Positions 12,901 through 25,295 of a stretch of DNA of 64,000 nt are shown here, one piece after another. Position 1 is the stretch's first letter. Each line of letters begins with the position of its first letter. The DNA comes from Tulasnella sp. 424 (lineage: Eukaryota > Basidiomycota > Agaricomycetes > Cantharellales > Tulasnellaceae): the NCBI GenBank assembly GCA_019633425.1, contig WSUB01000045.1, positions 1-64,000 of the forward strand, given 5' to 3'. The position numbers and the translations under genes were made by a program. The notes under the pieces are model-generated. The model had not been told where the DNA came from, did no database searches, and saw nothing but the letters and a program-made list of their open reading frames with translations.

Positions 12901-15900
12901 AGCAGGGTGGAGATTGGAGTGGCAAGTCGGCCAGGGGAAGAAGCACCAACTCTCTGATCGCATCGTATCGGGCTCGCTGGCTCGATGTGCAAGAAGATCG
13001 TTGGGCGTGATGATCCACTCCTGTCAACGGATTTGGCCTTTGTAGACCAGGAAAAGAGTTGAGTGAAGGATAAGGATGGAGAGATGCTCACCTGAACCCT
13101 CAATTATTTCCAAATGCAGTAGTAATAAGAAGCAAAGAAGCACAGGAAGCGTCAAGCATTCGCAAAGAAGAAAGTAATTAAAGCTCTAAATCTCGTAAAA
13201 CTGGAGGGCTCGAGACCTTGGACTTCCCGCACGGAGGGCCGGCCGATGGCGAGCGAGACACCCATGACGATATTCGAAGGGGGGCAAAGCTAGATGGTGG
13301 GATTGAGATGCGGAAGAGGGAGAAAACGGCAAGAGAGGTGCGAGGGGGGACAAAAAGTAAAGTAGAGCGGAACCAGCACAAAATGGAGTAGAGTAGAAAT
13401 TGACTACTCTTGTTCGTCGTTCGATTGTTTTTTTTTTTCATCCTTCCCTTCGTTTTGCTCGGGGTCTGTGGTTAATTTCCCCTGAGCACCTTAGAGTGAA
13501 TCTGTGAACCAACGGCGTTTTGCGTATTCGGAAAACCGTTGATATGAAATGGGAAATGCAGACTGGATTGAGCCAATTGCAGTGCTGAAAAGGCCAAGCT
13601 CAAAGGAATGGTAAGCAGGGTTGCGCGCGTGGCTAACCTCTCTGGTCCGAAGTAGGATGTATAGCGGGGGTGGCCGCTTTGAGTGTGAAGACGAGGAGGA
13701 GTCCCGGCACCGGCCCGCCGTCCGCCTTTGTTACCAGAAAAGGCAACTCGAGAGTTCGGCAAGCAGCGAAGAAGATTTGCTTCGGTTATCTGACCAGTCG
13801 AATGACGCTGATTCGAGTAAACACGAACAACGTTTAGGAGGGTCTGAGGATTTTCAGCAGGATTTGGCTTTGCGCGCGCTTTTCGGTAAATAACCGCTCC
13901 GAAAAGCATATCGTACAGCCGCACCGAATGGGACCTCGTCCTATCCCAGGTCCCCGTCCAACTAACAGAAGCTGAGTAACTGCATGACGCATGAGAGATC
14001 GATGGGGTCAGGGAAAACGTTCTGAGGGCCAAGGAGGAGGGTAGGGAGTTGCGGACGCAGCAAATTGGTTTGAAGGAACCTCGCCAAGACAAACTGAGCT
14101 GATCATCGGTACCTGCATTGCACATGGATCGCTTTTCGCTTGTCTCTAAATATACCAAATGTACCCCGAGTTTCTATAAAAGGCGAGCTTTCTCGGAAGC
14201 GAGGGGGCAGTGACGCTTTGAGACCGTCGGGGATTTCGAATGTCCGGCGAGTACGCGCGACTTGTCACGGTGCCTGCGGGTTGTGCCTTGTGTGTGGCCG
14301 TACCTGAACCAACCCCTGGACTCGAAAAACCTAATAGTGCAGCGCGCGCGCAACTTCTCCCTTCGACTGCCAAAAACCCATAAGGGTAATCCCAAAGTTT
14401 CGAAAAGGGAACTAAACGCATCGTGTTGTTGTCATTTTTAGATGAAAGAATGATTTGAGCTTCAAACTTTTGTGTCTCTTCTCAAGCACAAGGATGAAAA
14501 AAAAAACTTTGCGCGGGATTCAAACACCATGGATTTCTATGGCCTCCCTTGGCTCCCCCTTGATGGACGTTTTCCGTTCTTCGGAGGCGTCGGTCGATCC
14601 CCCTGGAATGCTTATTCATGCCACTAACAGCCACTTCGTCATCGTTCACGTCCTCAACGGATCTTGTCAGCGTCGAGTAATCATGTCTCGTCGACGGCAA
14701 AAGCGTTGAGCAGAAAAATCAAACCGGTTGAACGTAACGGGAATCCGGTTTGGGAAGATCAAAACGCGTACCAACTCACCGCGTCTCATCCCTTAGCGCG
14801 GTTAACGGATTGTAGCCGATTTAGATCTCGGACTTTTTAACGTAGGACAATGTCGGATGCCCTGAATGGCTTGGGCTATTCGTTGTGTGCCATGCGACTC
14901 AGGGAGAGGCTGGATTTTTTTGGGCTAAAGGTTGGGGGGCGATGGGTGCCCAGACATGACACACCCACGAGAGCGCAAATTTGGGCTACTCGGAGCTCCG
15001 ATTTAGCGTCAAAAGGCAAATGACAAATAGAAAAACGCGCTGAATAGGCTGAGAGTATCCGGGTCCGGATTTTCCGCGCGCCTTTACTCCTTTGAGCCGG
15101 TACCGACGACTCCTCGAACCCCCGACGCTTACGGACGCATCAATCAAAACCGTGGGTTTTACACAAGTTGGAAAAAGAGAATAATAATAAATCAAAACGG
15201 CGGAGATTCTCGGATAATAAATTGTTCGAGTACCAAGGTTAGGTGGATTTGACAGGCAATAAAAGAAGCACGGCGAAGCGTTAGATTGGTTCATCTATCC
15301 TTATTTGGCATCCAATGCAAAAAACGTACATACGAGTCCCACCTCGAAGGGAAAACGCCGAACCAAACTAAAATGCCGATACTCTATGATGTAAAGAAGC
15401 GATATCCAATCTGGCTGATAGTTCAAGGCTCGTCGTTGGGTAGGGGGGGGAGTGTGTTTCTGGGTTGAGAGGGATGAGTGGACCGGGCAGGAGTGACATC
15501 AGAAACGAGGGGCAAAACAAAGGGCCCGTTCCAGGCGACGCTCCGAATTACGACAGCTTTGGTGTTCCAAGAACCCTGAGATATGCTAGGAGTTACGATT
15601 TGAGAGCTGAGGATCGCGGATTGTGGGCGCCCATACGTCAAAGGAAGTGGGCGGGGGAAAAACGCCATTGAATATGGCGGGAGCGATGAAATGCGAGGCG
15701 AAGATGGCCGCTGCGAACAAGAGCGCGTGGGACGTAAGGATTCTTTTTTTGCGTTTGTCGGAATTGCGTGCATTGGGCGGGGGTTCACCTTCCTAAAGAG
15801 GAATTTATTACGCCTGGGTTGGCGGGAAGGAAGCAGGCGTGAGGACATATTGGTGTCCGGGCAGGAGTGGAAGAGAAAGGGCAAGGGCTCCAAATGATGG

Positions 15901-16500
15901 CACAAAACCCGAAAAACACCCTGAAAGTCCCACGGCTCTGAATTTGTACCCTCCAAATGCGCTCAAAAAAAGTTTCTTCACGCAAAACACCCAACTTCTT
16001 CCTCACCCCCTTTTCGCCCGGAATGAATCCGATTCATGCGGGGATAGGACCCAAAGTCTGGGTTTCCCGCCCAAACCGAGACGTACCCTTGAGTTCATCT
16101 ATCTGACCGGTCCTTTTGATGTCTTTTTTCCCCTCCCCTTGTTTGCTCGGGCTGTCTGCTGCGTGCGGGAACCTTGGGAAAACCGCGAGTTAGCCGGTTC
16201 CGACGGCGGCAGTGCAGCAACCTCCGACTTTGTCTCATGATGACCATGCTGCTCATTTTTTGTACTGCGGACGATGGAGGAGCAGTCGACCGGGCCTCGG
16301 AAGGAGGGATTGGAAGGGGGTCGAGGGATGGGATGCGCGTTTAGGCTCTCCGCTCTGGTGGTGGGCAAGGATCGGGGACCAAACCCGATCGGGGGTGTAA
16401 GTCTGTTTATGTGCCTTGGTATGAGAGAAGAGAGAGTCCAGGGATTTGTAGCAGGGAATAAAGACCCTTCACCTTATGCACCCTGCTAACCCTCGCGTGT
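12901..16500. other. Gene-poor region with homopolymer runs
   Basis: Holds an A/T-rich patch with a T10 run near 13430 and an A10 run near 14495. The longest open frame is 228 codons on the minus strand (14158-13472); it is rich in Ser and Arg, has no domain and looks like a non-coding frame. The last part, from about 16000, is probably promoter and upstream leader of the transcription factor gene at 17124. Confidence 0.45.
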
Positions 16501-16540
16501 CCCTCTCATCCAACTCTCCCCGAATAGTCAACTCCTTTGA

Positions 16541-16550
16541 CCTTATAAAT
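16541..16550 (+). promoter_or_regulatory. Possible TATA element of the zinc-finger gene
   Basis: CCTTATAAAT followed by several hundred bases of C/T-rich DNA up to the start codon at 17124, as is usual for long fungal 5' leaders. The spacing is long, so an intron in the leader is possible. Confidence 0.3.
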
Positions 16551-17123
16551 CCACGCCAGATCTCAACGCTAGCCCAGCCTCCGACGAACACACCTTCATC
16601 CCCTCTCCCGCTTTTCAGTGCATGCCCTCCCTCCAGCTCCCGCAGTACCACTAATTCTCAAAACTTGCACACATTTGCCATATTCATCTCCCACACACGC
16701 GCGCACTCTCAAGCAAGCCACCCGCAGGATCGCCACACAGCTTTTTCTCTCTGACCTCCCGCCTCGGTAGACGCCAGATCCGCCTCCAGTGACCACAACA
16801 TCACTTTTCCTCTCTCCGTTTGATATCCGGCCTTTTCTCCCGCCCTTTCGAGGCAACCTCTTATGTATCCGACACTGTTCCCCATCCTCCCCCTCTCGCC
16901 GCAATCTGAATACTCCAGCGAGAGCAGCCTTGCAGATCCTACCGCCAACCTCATGTCCGGAAACTCCCCTAGTCCTTCCCCAGAACTGGTGCGTTCCGCG
17001 TCATAACTTAACCCTCACCCCCCTTCTTCGATTTCCTATATATTATCCCCCCCCTCCCCATCCCCCGGTTTTCCGTTTCCCAGTTTACTTCTTACTGACT
17101 TCCTCTCCCCACTCCCCTCCAAT

Positions 17124-18657
17124 ATGTTGCTCACTATCCAACCTGCACTCACCGTACAGACCACCAACCTCTACTACGACTACTCGCCGTTGACACCCAT
17201 CCAACCCGCTTCTGCAACGGAAGCCGGGCCTTCACACGGACGCTTTTCTGATGCTTTCAACCATCATTTCTCTTCCACATCCTCATCTTCAGCGCGCCAT
17301 TACAATCTCGGGACCAGTTCGTCGTCAACAACAACGCGTCACGCCGCCCCTGTGCCTCAGCAAGTTTCTTACCCGTACGGCGGCGACTACGGGACTGCTT
17401 CGTCGCCGGGTATCCCACCCTCCACCTCCACCAACCATGCATCCCTCTCAACAGCTGCTCATAACCTACCATCGCGAAACTCGCTTTCCAACTTTGCCAA
17501 TATGGGAGGGGCTGGGGGAGTAGGCGCTTCGGCCTCGTCGTCGTCTTCTGGCTCTGGTATGCCGTACGACCTCTATCCGGTCGACCAATTATCCCCGCTT
17601 GGTACTTCAGCTGCTCCAGCCTATCTCGAACAGTCTAACCGAAGCGGTCAAGACTATCCGTCCAGCTCCAGCGGCTTGCACGGAGGTCTTCGTCAAGATT
17701 CGATGTACGAGCTCAAGAATCCTTCCTACACCCTCCCGGGCGTTGGCGACCTTCTTCGAAACTCTGGCGGAGCTGGACCAACGCGAAATCAACGCACAGA
17801 TAGGACTACTGCTCCGTACTCAGTGCCGAGCATCAGTTCTCGTGGGAGGGGCACGGTTTCGCCGTCGCGTTATGAAGATGCTCCGGTTCCCCTTGCCAGC
17901 GCGTACGACGCCAACAGAGACAACGTCCAGCAGTCTCCCAGGCGGTCCGCACGCACTACGCCATCCCGAAAGTCGGGTCCCGGAAGTGGCGTGCCATTGG
18001 AGAAGAACTTTGCCTGTAAAACGTGTAAGTGAAACCCCCGACGCAAGCCACCGCCCCCCCGGCCTCCCCGATTCGTAGATCCACTTACTGACCATCGTGC
18101 CTCCACCTTTTCCCCCTCGTCTCTCGACGCACCCCATCTATCCCTCATCACTTGCAGGCGGCCTCAAGTTTGCGAGGAATCACGACTTGACCAGACACCA
18201 CAAGGTCCACGACCCCATCAAGCACTATCGTTGCAAAGGCTGCGACAGGAGCTTCACTCGACGCGACGCACTCAAGCGACACAATACACAGAAGAACTGC
18301 GGCAACGAGGAAGAGCCTGCACCTGCTGCTGGGTCTGGTCGAGGGCGACGGAGGGCCGCGACCATCGCCAACGCTCCCGCAATCCCCTCGGACGACTACG
18401 TCGAAGGCCCACCACCCCTCGCTCGTGCTTCAATCGGCGGGTCAGTTCAAACTGGAATCCCAGTCCCGGAGGCTTACTACGCCAGCGACTCTGCCGTCGG
18501 ACGATCCAACTCGGGATACATTGCGACAGGGATGGAATCGATTGCCCGAGCCAAGTTGGAGGATTCCGACCGGTATAGCCTTCGTCCTGCTCGTCAACAT
18601 CATCCTCGTTCTGCACACGCTTATGCACCCTATGGCAACGCGTCTCAACACCAGTAG
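17124..18657 (+). CDS. C2H2 zinc-finger transcription factor
   Basis: Two exons, 17124-18024 and 18158-18657, give 1401 nt and 466 residues. The 133-nt intron interrupts the first finger after its second Cys. Residues about 1-285 are Ser/Gly/Pro/Tyr-rich and probably disordered. Two adjacent fingers follow: FACKTCGLKFARNHDLTRHHKVH (C-x2-C-x12-H-x4-H) and YRCKGCDRSFTRRDALKRH...NC (C-x2-C-x12-H-x5-C, a C2HC variant). A basic stretch GRGRRRA follows and could be a nuclear localisation signal. It is a sequence-specific DNA-binding regulator by family; its targets cannot be told from sequence. The very long 5' region suggests layered regulation. Confidence 0.88.
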
Positions 18658-19949
18658 AGCCGCGTTTTACCTCTTCTTCCTTCGCCTTGCACTATCCTCC
18701 TCCCTATTCACCATAACCTCAACCACAACTTCGTTCCACACCGTCGGACGCTGCTTTCTTGGATTTAGATTTCATGCCGGGTACGCTGTCGCTGCTTCTC
18801 TTTCATGTCCAGTTTTTCCTTGTCTCGTTTCCGCGCAGCCCTTTCCCGCTTTGCTTTATGCTTTCAATTAGTTGTAACCCCAATACTTCCCCGTCTTGGC
18901 TCTTGTAATCTCTTCCCCCCCATCCATCCTCTTAATCCCGGGACGTCCCACAACACACGCATATTGCTTTTATGCTTCTCCTATGGGAACACTTTAGCTA
19001 CTCTTTCTTTCGCATCAATTTGGAACCCAAATCTGTTTTGTTCAATCTTGCACACAGTCCATAGTCTACTGGCCCGTTTTACTTCGTTGCTTTCTCCTCT
19101 TTCTTCATCTGCTCTTTCAAGTTCGTAAAACCCCTGTACTTCTATAGGTTGTTGCTCTACATCGACCCACGCTGTATTCTGCGAATGACTGTTTCATCCG
19201 AGTCCCTTGCGTGCGCTCCTTTCGATGACAAATAAATTGGTCCCGAGGCCCTGTCTATCATCGTCGGGGGATTGGGGCGTGGACATCAAAACTCCCTTGC
19301 ACCGACGATCCTCGTTCCGGGCCGCTCCATTAGTGGCTTGTGGGATCGTGTTGTAATTAGTACAATGACATAGTGCTTTTTTTTTCGAGGGTTGGGTTCT
19401 AGCGCGTTTCTCATCGTTCCGCAATCCACGGTCCTTCACTTTACGCTTAAATTATTCTTTTGCGGAATTTTCGCTGTGTATGGAAATTATTTTGAATGTG
19501 TGCGCCCAAACGCCTCCCCCCCCAGCGAATAGTGGCAGTGATCCCTACGACGCTGCCTGGCTTCTTTTTTGGAGTCCCTCGGCCGAGTCGCTTCTTAAGT
19601 GCTGCTTCTCTTTAATTACTTGCCGGGCGATAGCCGGGGGCGGCGCTGTCGGGGTCCGCCCTTTCGCTCTCCGTCATTGTCCGTTGTTTGTCACGCAGAA
19701 TTAGTCGATCTTTGTTGCTCCGGTCTCGGCTTTACGGCGACTTCATGATCCGGAGAAACTCAAGTTCAGGGTCTCCGTCGCGATCATGTGCGAGGAGAAC
19801 ATTGCCACTTGGACTGCTAACTTTCTCGTCAATCCAACGTCCTTTAGCCAGCTTCCAGCACTATTTGGACAACGCCGGACTCTCAGCGCGACTCGAAACC
19901 CTCGTATACCGACTCTCCCAGCTCCCAGCATCTCATTTGCAATCTCAAG
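18658..19949. other. Intergenic, 3' UTR and upstream region
   Basis: T/C-rich DNA after the zinc-finger gene and before the ligase gene. No domain-bearing frame or RNA gene was recognised. It probably holds the transcription factor 3' UTR (to about 19200) and the ligase promoter with a T-rich 5' leader. Confidence 0.5.
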
Positions 19950-22900
19950 ATGGTGAACGAACGCATTTTTCGAGGCCCAGAGATGGCGCCCCCGCCCGAC
20001 GACCTCACTCTTCCACAGTTCATTCTTGACTCCCAACATCCTCTGCGTCAGATTAGAACTGGCGAGACCAACAAAGCTCCTTGGCTGATTGAGGATGAGA
20101 CCGGAAAGAGTGCGTGCCCAATCCGCCCCGTGGGGGTTTGTTCGGTGTCGTCACGCTGGGGCTGAATGGCTGTGTTGGGGGCTTTTTTTTCACGTTTAGC
20201 TTATTCCTTCGAGGAAGTGAGAGCGAGGACGTTCGGTCTAGCCAACGCTGTGGCTAAGAGATGGGGCATAGGTGGGCCGGTGTTAACGTTTTGCTCGAGG
20301 AGGGCCAGCGCTGATGACAACTCTTCGTCACTTTAGGTGACGATGACGTTGGTGAGCACGTTTGAATCTCATATTGGAGGGAGTTAAAGCTGATAACCAT
20401 AACGTTCCAAGTCTGCGTCTACAGTCCTAACAATATAGGTAAGTACGCCCACTTCTCTCGGTGGAGCCCCGGCCATTCTCGAAGTTCCGACATCTCAAAC
20501 CCTTCGATCTCATCACAAAATTCGACGTAGACTATCCAACGGTTATCTGGGCAGTTCATCGACTTGGAGCCATCGCAAGTTGTGCAAACCCGGCGTATAC
20601 AGAGTCTGAACTTCGTATGTGGTCTCCTTCTCGTTAAACGAAGTCGGCATTTCTCTGAGACCCGTACTTTCTCGGTTAACGTTTTTCGCCCAAAAAACAA
20701 AGAGTACCAAATCGACGCGGTTAAAGCATCTTTGCTGATCGTCCACCCCGCATGCCTCCAAATCGGTTTAGCGGCTGCACGAGCATCTGGACTCTCGGCG
20801 AATCGGGTGGTCCTCATGGCCCCACCTACTTCTTCGCCAACAAGTACGAACATGGCGCTACCCACCGTAGAGGAGCTCGTGCAAGAGGGACTCGGACTCC
20901 CTCTTCCTCCGGCCTTTGTCGAGAAGAGGCTCACTCCAGGCGAGAGCCAACGCAAGATAGCATTCCTGAGCTTTAGTTCTGGGACGACCGGCAAACCAAA
21001 GGTAATGCCCGTGTTTGAATTCATTGACTCATCTGGCGTAGTCTTCCTCGGCAGGCGGCATGCTTTCTCGTGCTCACATGTGACCTCTTCGTTCCATCAA
21101 ATGACGTAGGCTGTCGCTATCCCGCATTACTCAGTCATCGCGAATATTCTTCAATTTGCAGCTTTTAATCGAAATAACGACCCAACTATCTCTTGGGAGG
21201 AAGCTCGTTTCCGTCCAGGCGATGTCGCTACTGCAGTTTTGCCTTTCTTCCGTGAGTGATTCGTAGACGGCCAGGAGGGCCTTCTCTCCGATCTTTATGT
21301 TGCGCTGCTTATGCGGTGTTCAATCTATCACTAGATATCTATGGCCTCGTGGTGAACCTTCACGTCTCTCTTTTCTGCGGGGTGCGTATGCACCATGTTC
21401 ACCACCGCTTATTGACGTGAAATTGATCCGATTTTTCATCTCGTGCACGAAAAAACGCTGCCGATCTTTTTTTCGGCATCCCTGCATTTTATTGCTTAAT
21501 ATTTCCTCGACAGTTGTCCCTCGTCGTGTTCTCAAGGTTCAGTTGGATTGACTTCCTGAAGAGCATCGTCCGATACAAGATTACACACCTCTTGTGCGTT
21601 GGGCTGACCCATCTCTTCCTCGGTCCAGCCTCTTACGGCACTTAAATTACTTCCTTTTTTAGTATTGTGCCTCCTCAAGTGGTCCTGTTCGCGAAGGTGA
21701 GCTCCGAACTGTTCCTGAACAAGTCGTTTTTTCACACCAAAAGGCCTTTGAATGGTGCTGTGTGAAGTAGACTTTGACTAATCGGCATTCTTCTCCCTCC
21801 GATACCCCCAGCACCCAGAGACGAAGAAATATGACTTAACCTCCCTGCACTACTGCATGGCAGGTGCTGCGCCTCTATCTCCGGAGTTGACGGAACAATT
21901 CCGGAAAGTAATTCCCAAGTGTTTTGTTGGTCAGGGTTATGATGAGTAAAATCCGTGTTTCACCCGAATAACGTTCGACGATCCTGACATCATCATTATC
22001 GCGCTTTTTCTGGCTTGCGCCGCTTCTCCCCTCTCCCATGCTTTTCTGATATGCACGCATGACGGAGACTTGTAAGTATCTACGCCAAGATTACTCCTGT
22101 TATCCATATACTCATGTCCGTGACTTTTCCTTGTCAGCGACTGTGTTGACGATGGTCGGTGTCTTGGGAGTTACCCGTTCCCATCAGCTTCTAACTCAGG
22201 GTCTCGATCGCGCGTTTATCTAGCCACCTGTCGAACAACGCCACGGCGGCACATTAGGATCGGCTGGTCAGCTTGTCAGCGGGACAGAAGCCAAAGTAGT
22301 CAAGTCCGATGGTACATTGGCAGATTATGGTGAGATGGGCGAACTTTTTGTTCGAGGGCCGCAAGGCCGCTTCAATCGCTACCATAATAACCCGGCGGCG
22401 TAAGTTAATTTCGCCCGAAATGTCTCGATGGAATCAAGAGCTGACCCTTCGTTTTTTCCCATCTGCTTCTTGATTGCAGGAATGCGGAGACGTTCGTTGA
22501 TGGGTGAGTGAAGGACGCGGTTACCAGGAAGCGAGGACGGTCATCTGAATAAAATTCGGATTTCCGGCTCATAATCAAAGGTGGATAAGGACCGGCGATG
22601 AGGTTTATTTCCACGAGAATGGAGATATGTTCATTGTAGACCGACTCAAGGTAAGTATTAACGCTGCTTTGGGAGGGCACTTAGAGCTTATGGAGATTGT
22701 TCCCCGATTAGGAACTTATCAAATGTCGAGGATTCCAAGTTGCACCGGCCGAGCTCGAAGGGCATCTCCTAGATCATCCAGATGTCAGCGATGTCTGCGT
22801 TGTTGGGGTCCAGGATGATTACAGCGGTGAAGTTCCGCTTGCCTTTGTGGTCTTGACAGCCGATGCCGCTTCGAAAGCTGGAAAAGCATCCAAAGAAGCC

Positions 22901-23225
22901 GAGGCGATCAAGGCATCTATCCGAAAGGTGAATAGCCTCAAGACCCATCCGATCGGCACCCTTACTGACTTTACTCTAGCACATTTCTGACGTCAAGGTG
23001 CGGTACAAGTGGTTGGACGGAGGAGTTGAGTTCGTGGATGTTATTCCGAAGAACCCAAGCGGAAAGCTCCTGGTGAGTACCGCGTTGCCCTTCAGTACCG
23101 AGGAACTGTTCCTAAAGGAGCCGACGACCTAGCGCCGCTTCTTACGAGAGAAAGCAAAGGAAATTCGGGCCCGGATCGGTCCGTCACACGAGGCTGTGGC
23201 TTCAAAAGTCAGGGCTAAGTTGTAA
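19950..23225 (+). CDS. 4-coumarate-CoA ligase-like AMP-binding enzyme
   Basis: An ANL-superfamily acyl/aryl-CoA synthetase that adenylates a carboxylic acid and transfers it to CoA. It is split into many exons. Recognisable pieces in order: the proposed start [16 protein letters not shown] at 19950, [21 protein letters not shown], the P-loop-like [11 protein letters not shown] (about 20970-21000), the [17 protein letters not shown] region, [58 protein letters not shown] and the C-terminal catalytic lysine context NPSGKLLRRF. The protein ends in ...VRAKL, a PTS1-type tripeptide, so peroxisomal import is likely, as for several fungal 4CL-like enzymes. Substrate cannot be deduced; phenylpropanoid or fatty acids are possible. 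Convergent with the next gene, with only about 200 bp between stop codons. The first exon start is the least certain part. Confidence 0.9.
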
Positions 23226-23430
23226 AGCCACTCCGCCTTACTCGGTACATACACAACGTGGATTGCTTTGCTTTCCAAAGAATGATATTTTGGGAGTGTT
23301 GCGTTTGTCGCGTGGTGCACATGCTGGATACACAGCCAAATTCTAGACGTGTCATGAAATTCCAGAGGTCCCCGAGTACATGTGTTGGTAACAGTAGCCG
23401 GATAAGTGGGCACAGGCGGTTCACTCGACT

Positions 23431-24911
23431 TCATACTTTCAACACCTTCACGGTCTTCCCAGTTGCTATCGCGATCCACTCTCCCGGTGCAGTTTGCAGA
23501 CCTCCGCCCAACGCCAGGCTGGTCATAGGGGGCGACCAGGTGAGGTTGTTGACTTCGCCAGGCGCAAGATAGGCGAAGGTGGGGTCGACTAGAGTTCGCG
23601 TTGCATTCTGAGAACCTTCTGGTAGCGCGGGCGAACGGACTTGCTGCCGGGGCGATACCGATGAGGAAGAAAGGTCCCAGACGAGCAGTTGATGGTCGTC
23701 GCCTTGAGAAACCAGCAGGAGGGAAAAATGAGCTAAACTGATCTTGGTCGTCCGAATATGGTGTAGAATAGAATTTACCTGCAGTCGCCAACATGCTGCC
23801 TTCTGAGGCACCCCAGCCAATTGCCTGAACGGGGGCCCGGTGTCCTTTAAGTTCCGATACTGGCTTCCCAGGACTCCTCATATCCAATACTTGCACATCG
23901 TTGGAGTCGGCGTGGAACGTTGCGATGAAATTCGGATCGAGGGGATTAAATGCAATTCGGAGGAGCGGTGATGATGCGGGACGGGCGTGTGGCTGAGGGG
24001 AGGCTACGGTTCCAGCCTTAGGAGTTGGCGCCTCGTAGAGGATCGTGGAGTGCTCTAGGCTGCGCAGGTCAAAAGCTCGAAGACTCCCATCAGCCCCTAC
24101 CGAGACAAAACTGTCTGTCGAGCTGGGAACCCAGGCTACGTCGTACACCTCCCGATCATGGGCAATCAGCTGTGTGACGGCACTATTTGCTGAGATATCC
24201 CAGACGGTGCACGTTGTGTCGATTGATGAAGTGACAACCAAAGAGGGTGAGATTGCATTCCATGAGAAGCTGGTCAGCGGGGCAGACGTTGGGGTGGGAT
24301 TCTTGGCCTGAACACGCCCGTTGCAACCAACAACTTTAAGCCATCTTGGTAAGTAATAAACTTGATAGATCACTTACACTAGATAGGGCTATCTTCTGGG
24401 TTAGCCTGCCAGGGGCCTGAGCACTCCGGCCTACGTATTGGGTTGCGACTTTCTGGTCCGCATCACCAACATACTCCCATATCCTCAGAGCATCTCCAGT
24501 ACTGGTAAGCAATTCGGATGAAGATCCTTTCCACCCTTGGCTGAGGGTTGAAGCCGGCTCCCAAGCGATCTTGGTTATTGGGTATCCATGCATAGTTTCG
24601 GCGAGAACCATGAAGTCCGACTGAGGCGATTGACCATATCCTTCCGTATACCCCTCATCTTCAAAACCGTCAACCAGATACCTCTCATCGGCCAGTCCGA
24701 TGATGGATATCCGATTACGGTAGTCTTCGGTGAAGGACCCGATGGCAAGTCTGAACCCAGACCGGATCCGTTGTTGTCCAAGACCAGATGTCCGACACCA
24801 GTCCAAAGCATAGACCTGCCCTAAGGAGGACCCATCGATTAGATCCAGAGTTTGTCACTACCTCAAGAGCTCACATGGGGCTTCGTATTGTAAAGCGGTG
24901 CTGGCCACCAT
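23431..24911 (-). CDS. DCAF7/WDR68-type WD40 repeat protein
   Basis: Exon 1 is only 37 nt (24911-24875) and ends inside a Trp codon; joined to the next exon it reads LQYEAPWQVYALDW, a diagnostic start of the DCAF7/WDR68/TTG1 family. Then come RLAIGSFTEDYRNRISIIGL, a WD region with TGDALRIWEY, APLTSFSWN...SSIDTTCTVWDI, REVYDVAW, GSLRAFDLRSLEHSTILYE, and a last exon with LLVWDLSS, ending GKTVKVLKV at 23431. These proteins are scaffolds for DYRK-type kinases and CUL4-DDB1 ubiquitin ligases in animals and for bHLH/MYB complexes in plants; the fungal role is inferred to be similar scaffolding. At least three introns. Head-to-tail with the MAPKK gene upstream. Confidence 0.9.
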
Positions 24912-25295
24912 CGTTCGTGAAGTAGACTGAACGAGTACACAGGAACAAGCTCGTGTTGGATGATTACTTCCCAAACTCGACACCACCCATTCGGGTGTGT
25001 CAACGACCAAGGCTGGACCTCCTCACGATGCTCCAAAGATTCCAATGAGATTTTATACGGCAAAACATGACAAACAACAGTAAAAGATTCGCAATCCTCA
25101 GCACAGTATTTAGTAGCAGACAGAAGGGAAAGCGAATTGACAACGAAATTTGTGGCTTCACGAAGGGGAGTGGACAGGAGTATCGGACAAGTAAATGGGA
25201 CGTCTGAAGCGCGGACGAACAGAGACTGGAGAGTCATGATGTGAGTCCGGAGTCGCTGGTCTTGGGGTCCCGGTTCTAACTGCGCGAACAAGCCA

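Noticed and set aside
13472..14158. A 228-codon open frame on the minus strand
   Set aside because: Ser/Arg-rich with no domain, no intron partner and overlapping frames on the other strand; its length alone is not enough.
14500..14700. tRNA-like sequence on the minus strand (B-box-like GTTTGAATCCC followed by a T run)
   Set aside because: The T stem does not pair and the A-box-like part is about 95 nt away; no cloverleaf can be folded by eye.
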